NCBI GenBank assembly: GCA_002900995.3
Contig: CM035311.1
Coordinates: 1,178,001-1,242,000, forward strand
Origin: Ganoderma boninense
Taxonomy: Eukaryota; Basidiomycota; Agaricomycetes; Polyporales; Polyporaceae
Length of the DNA stretch: 64,000 bases
Direction of reading: 5' to 3'
Shown here: positions 1 through 11,383 of the stretch, in pieces
Position numbering within the stretch: the first letter of the stretch is position 1
How the letters are laid out: each line of letters begins with the position of its first letter
The notes under the pieces: model-generated
What the model was told of the DNA's origin: nothing
What the model saw: the letters and a program-made list of their open reading frames with translations, nothing else
Database searches by the model: none
Program-made: the position numbers and the translations under genes

Positions 1-2083
1 GGTCCGCGACGAGGGCGACGACGCAAGTGACGACGCACGCCACAGCGTAGACGGGCACGCTCAGCAGGTTCGCGGCGGTCGCGCGGAACCCGAGCTGGTT
101 GATGATGCTTGGGAGGAACAGCGAGAACGCATACAACGGCCCGTCCGCGCCCATGTACAGGAACACTGTCCGCGTTGGCCCGTCAGCCTCTCCGCCTCGC
201 GCTCCCCTTGTAGACGTATAGATCTGGAAAACAGGACACTCACTGCCGACCCAGGTCTTCCAGTCGAAGATGCTCTTCCAGATGTAGTGCCACTTGAGGC
301 TCTCGCCCGCCGCGCTGAACTGGTCGTCGGACTGCAGGCGGCGGACGACGAACGTGCGCTCCGCCTCGGTGAGGAACTTGGCCGTGTCCGGGAAGTCCTG
401 GATGATGAAGAACGAGAGCGCGCCCGCGACGACCGTCGCGAGCCCCTCGATGATGAAGATCCACGCCCACGCCGGCTTGCCCCCGACCCCCTCCATGTTC
501 GAGATCGCCGCCTGCGAGAACAGACCCAGCACCACCGAACATTACCGAACACCACACGAGGTGACCATGCCGAAGCGAGGCGGTGAGTGCGGCGTGGACG
601 GGTCCGCGATAGAAGGATGGCCGGATATGGAGACGGCGTTCAGTCAGCGCACTCGTCTTCGCGGGGCCGCGCGGACGTAAGTCCGCGATAACGAGGAGAG
701 GGTGCACGTACCGCGAGAAGCCCGCCGAACGCGCCGGAGACCGTGGCAGCAGAGAAGAACAGCGCGGCGCGGATGCCGAACTCAGACCGCTTGTACCAGC
801 TGCGAGTGGAGGGGGACGCGCACGCGATTTGTCAATTGTCAATTGTCTCTGTCAGAAGGACGAGGACGATAGCAGAGAAGGGCGAAAACAGGGGAGGGAA
901 GGAAGGGCGAGGGTGATTGCGGACTCGGAGATGGCGAGAACGGGGTTCGAGTCCGCATATGGGACAACTTCGAGAGCGGCGATGCACAACGTGCCGTCGT
1001 TTCGTAGTATCGATCCTTCCTGAGTGCCCGATGTCCGGACGTGGGGTAAACTTTACGAAACGCGCACTCCTGGTCCGCCGTCGCAAAAAAGCACGGTGGA
1101 AAGAGCGGCAATGATAGTCCAGGAATGCACGGTCGCGCATTCAAGTTGAGTCCCACCTACATATGGACGTGCAACCCAAGTTCCCCAACTTCAAGCATCC
1201 GAGTCCCAGAACCCACACAAAACACATGCCACTCACCAGGAGAGATAATAGTTCACGCCTGGGAACAGGCCGGCTTCGAACATGCCGAGGAGCCACCGCA
1301 TACCTGTACGCGAAGAAGAGACGGTCAGAAAGATAAAGGTACATAATGCCAGGTCGGCAGGAGCTTCGTATGAGGACACGGACCGAGAAGCCCGCCGTAA
1401 TTGTGAATCAGGCCTTGCACGGTCTATGGGAGAGCGCATATAGTCAAATCTTTGGTCCGTGTGGCCACAAGGGAGGGCGCGGACGCACCATCATGATCCC
1501 CCAGAGGAACATGAGAAGCGAAAGCCATATTGAAGGGCGCAGTCGCTTTAGGAAGACGTTGGACGGCACCTGTTGACACGGACGTCACGCAACGTTTACA
1601 CGACCGCGACGCAGCGGAGAAGCGCGAACGAGAGCGCGCACGATACAGTACGCACCTCGAAAATCGCGTACGAGAAGAAGAATATCGTGAGGGCGATCAG
1701 GTACTCCTTGTCCGAAATGTTGAGGTCTTTCTCCATGTGGTAGAGCTGCACGTCACATGTCCGTCTCCCATCAGCGCACAACACCCCCAGCGCGGACGCG
1801 AGGCGTCCGGGAACACAGCCGACCCCACCTTTGCATTCCCGATGCTCGTCCGGTCTAGGAAGCTGAGCAAGTACAGCAGCGAGAGCCAGGGCACCAGGTA
1901 CCAGTCGAGCTTCCGTATCAGCTTCTTCTCGTCCACGCCGCTCACGTCGATGTGCGGGTTGTATATCTCGTGCTCCTGCGCGCCATCCTCGTTTTGTGGG
2001 GAAGCACGCTCGACTTGGGACGCGTGCGCCTTCTCGCTCGAGTACGTCGACGCGGGGGGAGACCGCTTTTCGGGGTCGGCCAT
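1..2083 (-). CDS. MFS anion:cation symporter, Dal5/allantoate-permease-like (3' part outside window)
   Basis: Spliced minus-strand reading frames give a major facilitator of the fungal anion:cation symporter type, a plasma-membrane permease for organic anions or vitamins; the substrate cannot be told. Starting at 2083 there is a hydrophilic tail of about 60 residues, then the first membrane segment WLSLLYLLSFLDRTSIGNAK with the family R-x-S-I-G-N-A pattern. Further exons read NISDKEYLIALTIFFFSYAI, MRWLLGMFEAGLFPGVNYYL, then SCWYKRSEFGIRAALFFSAA and EGVGGKPAWAWIFIIEGLAT. Exon 1 is 2083-1829 and exon 2 is 1745-1656, both in phase. One intron (1236-800, 437 nt) is far longer than its neighbours. 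The C-terminal half of the transporter continues past position 1. Family certain, substrate unknown. Confidence 0.85.
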
Positions 2084-3155
2084 CGTGAGTTACGCGGTTA
2101 GCGTCAGGGAATCAAGTTCGGAGCCGTCGACGGTGGGCAAGGAGGCCGGTGTGAGCGAGATGCGGCGACAAACCGTGACTCGGGGAGCGGGCGGGGGATG
2201 GGCGGCGAGAGGCAAGACCTCTCGACACGCACCCTCAGCTTATAAGTATCCCCACATTGCTGCGAGGTATGGTTCGGGACGATCCATGATGCAGGGTCGA
2301 TCCGCGGGCCCCGATTTTTTTGCGAGGGGAGTTGTGTCAGCCTCTGCAACCGCGGCAGAAGAGAGAGCCGGCAAGCGAGGGTAAGTGCCTCGCAGCGGGT
2401 TTTGGACTATGGGGGTCATGGGTTCGTCTCCGAAACATCGATGATCAAACTATTCGCTCAAGCTCATGCCCCAAGACGCCGAGTATTTGCGCACAGCGCG
2501 AGTTTGAGCCCCAGGTACGCGCATGCTCACACGCCGCCACCTCGCGGCCACGCAGGTCGCTGAACCATTCTCTCACGGAATTGTGCAGCGGCTGGCACAG
2601 CGACATAAATGAGGGAAATGAGAGAGCCCAGAGCCGTTGACAATCGGCGCAATGGAAGTGGACAAGGAGAGCGTAGGACACTGATGGCCCCATGGGGGCG
2701 CTCTGTCATCCTTGTGGCTGTGGCGTTGACCCCGCACCGGTTGGGCCGATTTTGCCGCGACTAGTGTGGGGTTATGCCGAGGGTATAATCCGGGTAACAC
2801 TTCTTTGAAGACGCCGAAAAGTCGCTTAGCCGATGGTCGCGGAACATAGATCTACCATTTGACTCTTCTGTGCAACCCATGGCCGGGGCTCTGGTGTATC
2901 TGTATCCTGCCAGCCGAAGGCAGTGTTTCCAAAGTGCCACCGTGATAAGTGAGACCCCACGATCCGCGAGACTCCGCCAGGAACATGGTTTGCGCGTTCA
3001 GCGAGTGCAGGCGTTGCACGCAGTGTGGGTTTCTGCACGTCACGACGTCGCCGCCCAACTTCCGTTCGGTACACCTGACGGGCTCAAAACCAGCCTCAGC
3101 GCGACAACGCCAAATGTCTGCCATCCAGAAAGCCTTGGTGAAGTCACAGGACGTA
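2084..3155. other. Intergenic, no supported gene
   Basis: This stretch separates the permease start from the end of the dolichyldiphosphatase gene. An AT-rich TTATAAG at about 2240-2246 lies some 155 bp upstream of the permease ATG and could be its TATA element. The open frames here overlap one another on both strands and show no recognisable domain. Confidence 0.5.
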
Positions 3156-4140
3156 TCAATTCTGCTTGGCGAACATCCGTTGCCCGTCCCACTCCTTCCG
3201 CCACAGGTGGTACTGTGCCTCCGTCCCGGCATCCGGCCAAACAGCCCACCCGTCTCGTAGGCGGAACCACGCGCAGATGGGGTTGGTGAGAATCGCCGTC
3301 CGGACGCGACCAGGAAGCGAGCTCGGGAAACGGACGGAGACGAACTCCACCAGGAGATAGTAGGCCGCGCCGAACACGACGCCCATGCTGAAGCCCCAGA
3401 CGACCTGGCTCGCAGTGTGATACAAGAGGTTGTATCTGGGACCTCGGTCAGTTGGTCTTCTCATGAGAAATTCACCAGGGCAAGGAAGGATTGGACGCAC
3501 CTCGAATACGCGACTGCGACTGACCACAAGGGGATAAATGCGAAGAGAAAGACGTCCCGCGCACGGTCAAGGAGCCTGGAACCGGTGGACACGAACCGGT
3601 GGCGCAGAGCGAAGTGCAGGACGAGGAAGGTTGCGAAATATCCCATCCACTGGCTGTGCGAAGACGGGAAACCGTATCCCTCGCCTAGCCCCTCTGCAAC
3701 ATAGACGCGCGCACTGAGGACGCAGGAGAGAGGGGGGGGGAAGAAGCAGCGAGCACTCACTGTTGGGACGGTCTTCCTGCACGATGTGCTTCACCACTGA
3801 ATTAAACTGTTCGCATAGCATCTGCCCCGCCCACATCTCCAGAAACAAGAGCTCGCGTGTCCACAGTATCAGAACGACATATGCGGGCTATGACGTGTGT
3901 TAGGGGACGCCAAGAGAACGGGGGCGTAAGGAAACGCACGTTCAGTAGGATGGGACTTAGTGTCAAGAGTGCCAGTACTTGCGACGTAAATGAGTTTCCA
4001 TCGTCTGGTTACATGACTGTTAATGGCATCGTTGGGCTTGTTTCACAGGGTGTCAGGGTTCGGATGGAGCGGTGGGACTCACACAACACATAGGTCCAGT
4101 CCAGGGCTGTCCGGGCTGAAATGTCTTCAAACGTCAACAT
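3156..4140 (-). CDS. CAX4: Dolichyldiphosphatase (PAP2 family, ER membrane)
   Basis: This ER enzyme removes phosphate from dolichyl pyrophosphate after N-glycosylation so that the lipid carrier can be reused. Five exons fit in phase: 4140-4083, 3977-3940, 3887-3761, 3693-3501 and 3435-3156, giving 231 residues against about 240 in yeast and human. The three PAP2 phosphatase motifs are complete: KHIVQEDRP (K-x6-RP), GFPSSHSQ (PSGH-like) and SRYNLLYHTASQ (S-R-x5-H). LALLTLSPILLN and PAYVVLILWTRELLFLEMW are membrane segments. The second exon is only 38 nt. The start is the first ATG in frame with the conserved N-terminal LDWTYVL. The spliced frame has no defect. Confidence 0.93.
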
Positions 4141-4301
4141 AACGATCGCAACAATAATTAGATGTGTATAGTGTGAAGAGTAGCCACGGCCAAAACAAGC
4201 TTAGAAGTATGTCGCGGGCGGAGGGGAAGGGTCAAGTTGAAGCAGCAGCAAGTACTTGTGGCACTCTGCTCCACTACTGACGCGCCCCTGAGCGCTTGTG
4301 T

Positions 4302-4358
4302 TTCCATCGTTTAGCGCCTAGACGTTGAGAGTGGGTTCGAATCCGACTCGTGTCGTTT
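4302..4358 (+). other. tRNA-like fragment with a perfect B-box
   Basis: GGTTCGAATCC at 4334-4344 matches the tRNA B-box exactly and sits in a T-arm-like hairpin with one mismatched pair. A D-arm-like segment (TTTAGCGCCTAGAC) lies only about 10 nt upstream, so there is no room for an anticodon arm, and no 5' acceptor strand pairs with the 3' end. It looks like a decayed or internally deleted tRNA rather than a working gene; chance is possible. Confidence 0.25.
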
Positions 4359-4446
4359 ACTACTTTGATTCAATTCCTTCCGTACATCTAATGGGGCAGG
4401 GTTTCGGAGATATGTCGTGTAGACCTAAATAACTACGATGCAGCGA

Positions 4447-5850
4447 TCATTCTACAATGCCCAGCGTATGCTTCGCGCCGAGCACGATGTTGTCTATAAG
4501 CCTCGTCTTCCCGACCCACATCGCCCCGCTCAGGATGACGGGCCGGTCCGCAACGTCCGCCACCCACTGTGTCCGCGACACGCCCTCGGACAGTACGTCA
4601 AAAGTTTCAGGGTCGTTCATCTCGACGTAGTCGAGGCGCAGGTCCGCCGCGTCCCCAAGCTCGTGCCTCTTCGCCTCGATCACGCCGAGTGCACGCGCAA
4701 TGCAGTCCACCTTCGGCACATCTTCGTCCCATGCAGATTGCGCGGCCTGCAGCGCCCCGTAGAGCGCCAGCGCCGCGTTATCACGCTCGTCGGGCGAGAG
4801 GTAGGCGTTCCGCGACGAGAGCGCCAGAGAAGTTGTCGGGTCCCTGCGCGAGCGCGAGCGTGCGCGCCAAGAAGGAAGGAAGCAAGAGGGTGGTCAGTCA
4901 GCAACGCTCTTCTTCCAAGTTCGCTGCCACGGGGGGCACGGGCGCAAGTGTGAAGGGGGGAGGGACCGGAAGTGCCAAAACTTACCGGGCTGTGGGAGCA
5001 ATAACGAGGTTCCGCGGCTCCGGGTGGGAGAGCAGAAGGTCGCGCGTGAGCCTTCGGAGCAGGAGTGCTTGCTGGATGTCCTTCTGGCCGAAGTACGCTC
5101 GCGTCGGCTATGCGCGCGCGCGCGCGTCGGTCAGCAAATGCTGTACTGATTTCTCCCTTGCTGCCCAAGGACGCACCTCGATGATGTTGAAGAGCTTGAG
5201 GACGACAGTAGCGACGCCGCGGAAGAACGTGGGGCGTGTCTTGCCTTCCATCTGGTGCGAATATCCTTTGACTTCAACAAATGTGCCCTTCTGCTCTGCG
5301 ATGCTCTGCGTGATTCCGCTGGGGTACATCTCCTGCACGGTCGGCACGAACACCGCGGCGGCGGAGCGCGGGCCCGAGGGGGTGTCGACGGAGAGAGCAG
5401 CGAGCAGCTCGAGGTCGCGCGGGAGGGTGCGCGGGTATGTCGCGAGGTCCTCGTGCGGCGCGAATTGCGCGGGGTTTACGAAGATCGACATGACCGTGAG
5501 ATCGTTCTCCGCAAGCGAGCGGCGCACTGGTTAACATGGGCAAAGTTGGAGCAGGATTGGGGAGTGCTGTGACCGCTTTGGGACTCACCGAGGGATAGAT
5601 GCCCTTCGTGCAACGCGCCCATCGTTGGGACAAACCCCACGCTCTTCTTCTCATCGTACGCCTTCCTCCTCCACTCCCTGTACGAGGCAACGGTTGGGAA
5701 AAGCGGGATGTTGGATGGCGGCAGTTCGGTAGACATGTTCCGGCGCAAGGCTGGCGGTGAGAGGCTACGACGACGGACAGCAGATCCCAAGAGACGAGCC
5801 ACAGGCAATGACCGCATAAGACGAGGCCGATGTGGCACGACGGAGAGCAA
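4447..5850 (-). CDS. PAN6: Pantoate--beta-alanine ligase (pantothenate synthetase)
   Basis: The enzyme condenses pantoate with beta-alanine using ATP, the last step of vitamin B5 synthesis on the way to coenzyme A. Four exons join in phase (5850-5589, 5526-5177, 5107-4986, 4843-4447) into 376 residues. Class motifs are visible: VGFVPTMGALHEGHLSL with the HxGH nucleotide site, then MSIFVNPAQFAP, AYFGQKDIQQALLLRR and LALSSRNAYLSPDER (the KMSKS-like loop). Two starts are possible. The first ATG at 5850 gives an arginine-rich leader that could be a mitochondrial signal; the ATG at 5736 (MSTELPPSN) would give a cytosolic enzyme. A (GC)n run lies in the third intron near 5108-5125. Function is certain; localisation is inferred. 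Confidence 0.95.
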
Positions 5851-6140
5851 GACGGGACAGATGTAGGTCCGATGAAGACGCCATGGTGGATCAATAAGTA
5901 ACAGTTGGATGCTTGGAGTGTGCTTGGTTGGCAGATTTTTCGTCCTCGTCCGATCGATTCATCATTATTTCGGAGTGCGATGCACGTGATACCTTCTTCC
6001 GAGTCGGTGAGTCTGGGTCGGACGACGATGGCGACGGCGGGAGTCCATCCCGGCCTTCCGCCCGTGTCGGAGAGCCGTTCAAAGCCGCCGCCCAACATAC
6101 AGAGGAAGGTAATAACTCATGTTGGTGTACAACTAGTCGT

Positions 6141-7882
6141 CTAACCCCATCTCTTGTCCCAACGTCCAACGCTCTCTGCCAATAACCACCAACACCCAGC
6201 CTGCTGTGCTGGCCCTTGTTCTCTTGCATACACAAGCGACAACATATCTTCAGCTTCTGGACGCGGCGCACGGAGTGACAGTGCTACGTTGGAATTGCCA
6301 GGCAAGTAGGTGATCGGAGAGGTTGGGATGGCATTCACGGTGATCGATACAAAGCTCGGCGACGGGACATTGGATGAACTGCTCGTAAAATGTTTGAGAA
6401 ATTGGGTTCAGCAAACAGTGAAGCAACGCACAGGATCTTCTCGAGAATCTTGTTCAACATAGTCGAAGTGATGAAACCCCTCCACTGGACACTGGTGAGA
6501 TCGCCGATAACCGATGGTTCTGGAGGTGCGTATACGGAGACGTAAGGGTCGCAGCGGTCTCCCACTGACAATCTATGAACGGATCAGAGAAGAGAAGGTT
6601 TTGATACTGACAACGACTGCTGCACCTCTGCGAGCCCAATCCAGCCATTCCAACCCATTCGAACAGCGCCGAAACGGACTCTTCCCAGTCTTCAGTTAGA
6701 TCCTTCTTGTCGTCTCGGAAAACCAAGTCTTCGCGGCGGAGAGTGGGTATATGCGTATGCGATCTCTGTGATGTGCTCATAACGAGCTTTTTCGCTAAGC
6801 TACCAGCGTGCGTCGCGCCATCTACAGACGAGAACTGATTAGCTAACATGCCCCTCACGTCCTCAGCTGCGTCTAGCGACACCGCAGGTTTGCCGTATGA
6901 CTGGGCAGGGTTATACGCGTGACGTCCGGAAGGTGCTTGATCCTCGACAGTCCCCTCTCGTTCTTACCTGAGTTATTTACATGGTATGCGATCTTCCAAG
7001 GGCCTCTACGTGCGTCCAATCGTCGAATGGCCGCGGATTCCTTCGTCCCATAAGTAGGCCATTTTTCCAACTCTCCTGGTCGCACGGATTTACCGATGCA
7101 GACGTGTATTACTACTTACGCAACGCAAACCATGAGCTTGCACATTCGCGGGAGGACTGAGTGCTGAGTGTTGTGGACTGACCGTGTGTATCACTACACT
7201 CCTTCCAAGGCAGCTTGTCGCCAACGATGCCCAGGGTCTCGTAGGTATCCTTCCTGACCACAAGAGTGAGGACCCCTCTCGCGTCGAGGCTCCATATCTC
7301 GTCATCGTCACCGTCGGGAGTACCAAGTGCAGTCACATGTCTAAAGAATTTAATATTAGAATCAACGCTATCGCAATCGCAATTGCGTCTGAGAAGTGGC
7401 CGATACACGGACCCCAAGCGATTGAGTGGGGACGCCAAAGGTTTCTTTGCAACGAATGGCGACTTGTCCTCTTGTGAGCATCTCACGTTCCCCAATCGCC
7501 AAAGCCACTCCGTACTTACGTTGTTACCACCTCATGCATCACAGAAGTGCCATGGTACTACGTATATTGAGGCGTTGCGACTCACCCTTCTCGCGCGTGC
7601 GGCCCAGCAAATTCCAGAAAATCCGCCAGGGTCGACTCGCACGCTTGATAGGTGAAGTCCAAGCTCGCTAATGACTCCGCCAGCCCCGGGCATGCCGGAA
7701 AGACGACGTCAATCTGAGGTGAGCGGCGTATGATTAATATTTTGGTCAGGTTCGAGCGGCGAACCGTGGGGCGACGAGGTACCTTCCTGTTGCGTGAACG
7801 GACGAGATGCCGCGATGGTGCGTAGTCGACGCGCGTCGATGCCGCTTGTGACGAATGTTCTTCTTTCTTCGAGAGTAGTCAT
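6141..7882 (-). CDS. RPP40: RNase P/MRP subunit p40-like protein (Rpp40 family)
   Basis: Several minus-strand exons resemble the p40 subunit of the nuclear RNase P/MRP ribonucleoproteins, which process tRNA and rRNA precursors. In order they read IDVVFPACPGLAESLASLDF, VLTLVVRKDTYETLGIVGDK with LPWKEC following, EDWEESVSALFEWVGMAGLG, DPYVSVYAPPEPSVIGD, VQWRGFITSTMLNKIL and a C-terminal exon FVSITVNAIPTSPITYLPG that ends in GRWDKRWG at 6141. The last splice (CT|GTGCGT joined to TTCATCC) is in phase. The proposed first exon from the ATG at 7882 (MTTLEERRTF) does not join the second in phase with canonical sites, so the true start or a frameshift needs checking. The family call rests on recalled patterns. 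Confidence 0.6.
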
Positions 7883-9037
7883 CGTCGCACGTATAGAAGT
7901 GACGGCCGAGATGGCGGACGGAGGAGGGGAAGGTGGAAGAGCGTCGTAAGTAAAGAAGGTGGGTTGGGAGGCGCCCGTGACAGCGCCGAAGCGCCGAAGA
8001 TGGCCCAGCTGCCACTGTGAGGCGCCGGTTGTTTGTCTGTGTCCATCTTTGTCCATCAGTGTCTCTCACTGTCTCGGTCCTGTCCAAACTTCCGCTACTT
8101 ACTGCAGCTGACTTCTGCACTACTGCCACCAGCTGCCAGCTCATCCACCCTCCTCTCGATCCCACGAAGATGGAATGCGAGTCGAGTCCGCGCGGCGCTC
8201 AGTGACCTCAATGTGAAATACTAAAACATCCGAAGGGCGCGTTGTCTCCGCATCCTGCGACCGGCCAGGCGCGTATCCATCCTGCCGTTCGACGCCATAC
8301 TCATTCTGAACGCGCAGCTGCGTTGGGGTGATGAGCTGGCACCGGGTAGCGAATCCGGAGATGCGTCATCGCGTCAAGCAAACTGGCGGGAGCTTGTGCC
8401 TTAGCAGTGTCTTGTGTTCCGAACCCTCGTCAACCTGGAACGCCCGGCGGAGAGGGCTGGTTTGGGGCTGGTCGCCGGGTGGTCATCGCTTGCCCGCTCC
8501 GATTTTGTTTAGCGTGCGCCACCTGGCCCTCGAGCCGTTTCCAGGTCACGCACGGGTCGCGGGACGCGGTGCATGTAGGCTGGGCACCAAAGAGGTGCGC
8601 GGTCATTCGGACAAGTATATTCATGTCCCGTACACTGCTTATTGTCTTGCATTCTTCTTCGCTCACAGGGAGCGGAGGTCACTTCGTGGTCGCCTTCGCG
8701 CATTACTCATTGCGGAGTGGAAGCTCCCACTTCGGAGGGAGTGGAGAGGAGTGCTTCTCGAGGCTTCCCGCAGGACTCACAAAAGCCGATGGGGGGAACG
8801 TTGCGGGGATCTCGATCGAAGTATCGTGGCACGCCCCAGATCGCGTGCCTCAATGCACTGAAACGGACTGAGATACTCAGTTACCGGCCAACCCATGACG
8901 CGACGATCCGCCTGGGACTCGGTCCCTCACGTATATAAGGGCCTCTCTCTCGGGTGGGCTACCCCCAATTGTCTTCCCTGTGGTACGTGTATCCTCGCCC
9001 CGCCGACGGGGAATGTAACTTACCCAGCTTCGTCCAG
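7883..9037. other. Intergenic, divergent promoters
   Basis: This interval lies between the start of the RNase P subunit gene (minus) and the F-box gene (plus). Apart from the TATA box at 8932-8939 I see nothing that can be supported; the open frames are arginine-rich and show no domain or splice pattern. Confidence 0.5.
8932..8939 (+). promoter_or_regulatory. TATA box of first F-box gene
   Basis: TATATAAG lies 98 bp before the ATG at 9038, followed by a pyrimidine-rich CTCTCTCTC stretch suitable for transcription start. Confidence 0.6.
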
Positions 9038-10895
9038 ATGCCTACCTTGGAACTCATGTCTCGCCCTCATTGGGCACTCTCTTGCCACGACATCCTCTGC
9101 ACCATCTTCGAGCAGTTTGTCGTCGCCGAAGACAAGTGGTCCGACCACGACACCTCTATTGGCGATGCCAACTCTTGGTTTGCTCGACGGGCAGACGCAT
9201 CTCGCAGGCGCACCCTCGCACGCTGTGCCCGTGTGTGCAAGGCCTTTTTCGCCCCAGCCATCGCTGTCTTGTGGAGAGACGTCGACAATCTGTCGCCCCT
9301 GCTGAATGCAATGCAACCTTCCCTTCGATCTCCTGCCGCGGCGCCAATGGTAAGCCACGATCTGGTGCCACTGCTGTATTTGACAGTGAGAACTGGTGCT
9401 GAACCCTAACTTTGCGGCTGCGCAGGTCTTCGAGCAAAGGATGCGCGTTTCTGAATATGCCCGACACATACGCGCTGTGCATGGCTTGGGGAAGCCCTTG
9501 CAGGCGTCTGAACGGGACTTCTCGGCGTTGGATGCTGGCATGGAGGCCGCGCCGCTCCTTCCACGGTTGCAGCGGATGCGCTGGGTCCAGGCTGTACCCT
9601 CCGGGACTGAGCTTCTGCGCTTCATCCCCCCCTCCCTCGACAGTCTTCACATCATCTTCCGCAAGTCCCCAACTTGGTCTGACAGTGACAGCGTGTCGCG
9701 GCATGGCCAGCCTTCTGAGCACGAGCTCTATGTGCGCTCTCTCCTCAAGGAAGTCGCCACGAGGATTCCGAAGTTGCGATACCTCCGTGTTAGCACCACA
9801 GGTGATATCCCGGAATCCTGGTTGGAATCCCTCTGCTCACTCAGCAACCTGGAGAACATTGATCTTCTCGAGCGCATTTACTCAGAAGTCATGACGGCGC
9901 CCCTCCTCGGCCCGCTCGCTTCGCTGCGTAACTTACAAACCCTCAAACTTCGCCTTCCTGCAGACCTTCCTTCGAACACGGAACGGAACGGGTTCCCTGC
10001 GTTGGAAAACCTCACACTGGACACCATGTTCGCTCCTCTACGGACCGTCTCCACCTTCCTCTCGACGATCACCTCGAAGCGCCTGTCCTCCCTCCTCATC
10101 CAAGGCTGCGAGTGCACCACTGACTCCGTCGCCTCCAGCCTCTACGACACCTGCGACATCGTGCGTGCGCGCTTCGCGCCTTCTCTACGCACCTTTGAGC
10201 TCTCTCTGCGCGGCGTCGGAGCCCCGGGCGTGCACCACCAGCCGCTCGTACGCGAGATCGAGCCGCTGCTTGACATGCACGACCTGCGCGACGTGTGCAT
10301 CTCGATCGCGCCCGAGGTCGCGGTCGTGCCGGCATCCGAACACGACCTCAAGCGCATGGCCGAGGCCTGGCCGCGCGCAACGCGCCTGCACCTCGCGTAC
10401 TTTCCCTCCGCCGCGTCGCCGTCGCTCAAGGACATCGCCCTCTTCGCGCAGCATTGTCTGGGCTTGACGGACCTCGTCCTCCCCGGGATCGACGCGTCCG
10501 CCGCCACCGCGGGCGTCGAGAACCTCAAGGTCGTGCGGGCGCCACACGTCGCCCCACCCGCGGATTTAATTGAATGTATGGAGGGGAAGGAGGCAGGGGG
10601 CGCGGGGAGCGGGTCTGAGAAGGCGCCGCACGGGCTGCGCTCGCTCTGCCTGTCGGACTCGGGGTGGAACTCGCACATCCCGGACCCGCTGCTGCTCGCG
10701 AAGTTCTTGGACGCGCTGTTCCCGGAGGTGGAGTGGAAGTGCCCGCCGCTCGCGTCGGAGCATTGGCGGGAGACGATACAGGAGGTCATGAACTTGCGCA
10801 TCATGCGGCTTGTGACCCAACGAGGTGAGTATACGTGTGCTCTTTTTTCGGCCGAGTGTCCGAGAGTCATTAACGCGATTCGATTCATAGCATAG
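9038..10895 (+). CDS. F-box/LRR-type protein, copy 1
   Basis: This is a probable substrate adaptor of an SCF (Skp1-Cul1-F-box) ubiquitin ligase. Exon 1 (9038-9349) encodes an N-terminal F-box-like segment, LSCHDILCTIFEQFV, followed by TLARCARVCKAFFAPAIAVL and WRDVD, the usual end of the fold. After a 76-nt intron, exon 2 (from 9426) carries leucine-rich repeat-like units such as LPRLQRMRWVQ, SLDSLHIIF, IPKLRYLRVS, LSNLENIDLL and LRNLQTLKLRLP. Length is about 593 residues. The C-terminus is uncertain: reading through ends at 10895, while a GTGAGT donor near 10826 with an AG just before 10891 gives a slightly shorter tail. The gene is a tandem paralogue of the next one, with the same exon layout. 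Confidence 0.8.
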
Positions 10896-11383
10896 GACGT
10901 GGTTGGTTTCGTGAAAAGGCACTGTTTTGCCCCGGTTTGGGTGTATTCTAGTTCGACCTTCGTAGCCACAAGTGTTTTCATGGATACCCGGACTTACTAT
11001 CTAATTCACCTGGAATTTCAACCACAATCGACGTTTCAGACTGCCATTGGAAGTTGTTCAAGCGCCGCAACTCATAGCCGTCTTTCGCTCGTTGAGCGAC
11101 ATTCCCCTTACATGCCTGTTTTCAAATACGGTCGATGTCGACTGACGGTGGTATCACCTGAACCTTGTAGGCCACAGATCGTACCAGCTGCTCATTACTT
11201 ATGTAACAGGGCTGAGGGAAACCTAATCCCGCCACCGCAGTGTGGTGGGGATGACCTACCAGGATCTGAATTAGCAGGTGCGCCTGATTGCTTAAATACC
11301 ATCCCCGTCGTACGTGCCTGACCACTGCCCCTAGACTCTTACCATCCTCCTCATTTGTCCCTCAAAGCTTCGACTTGGTTTCG

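Noticed and set aside
925..955. B-box-like GGTTCGAGTCC in the long permease intron
   Set aside because: No T-arm stem, A-box or acceptor pairing can be formed around it.
5274..6098. A 274-residue minus-strand frame at the pantothenate synthetase start
   Set aside because: It overlaps the synthetase coding exons in another frame and has no recognisable domain.
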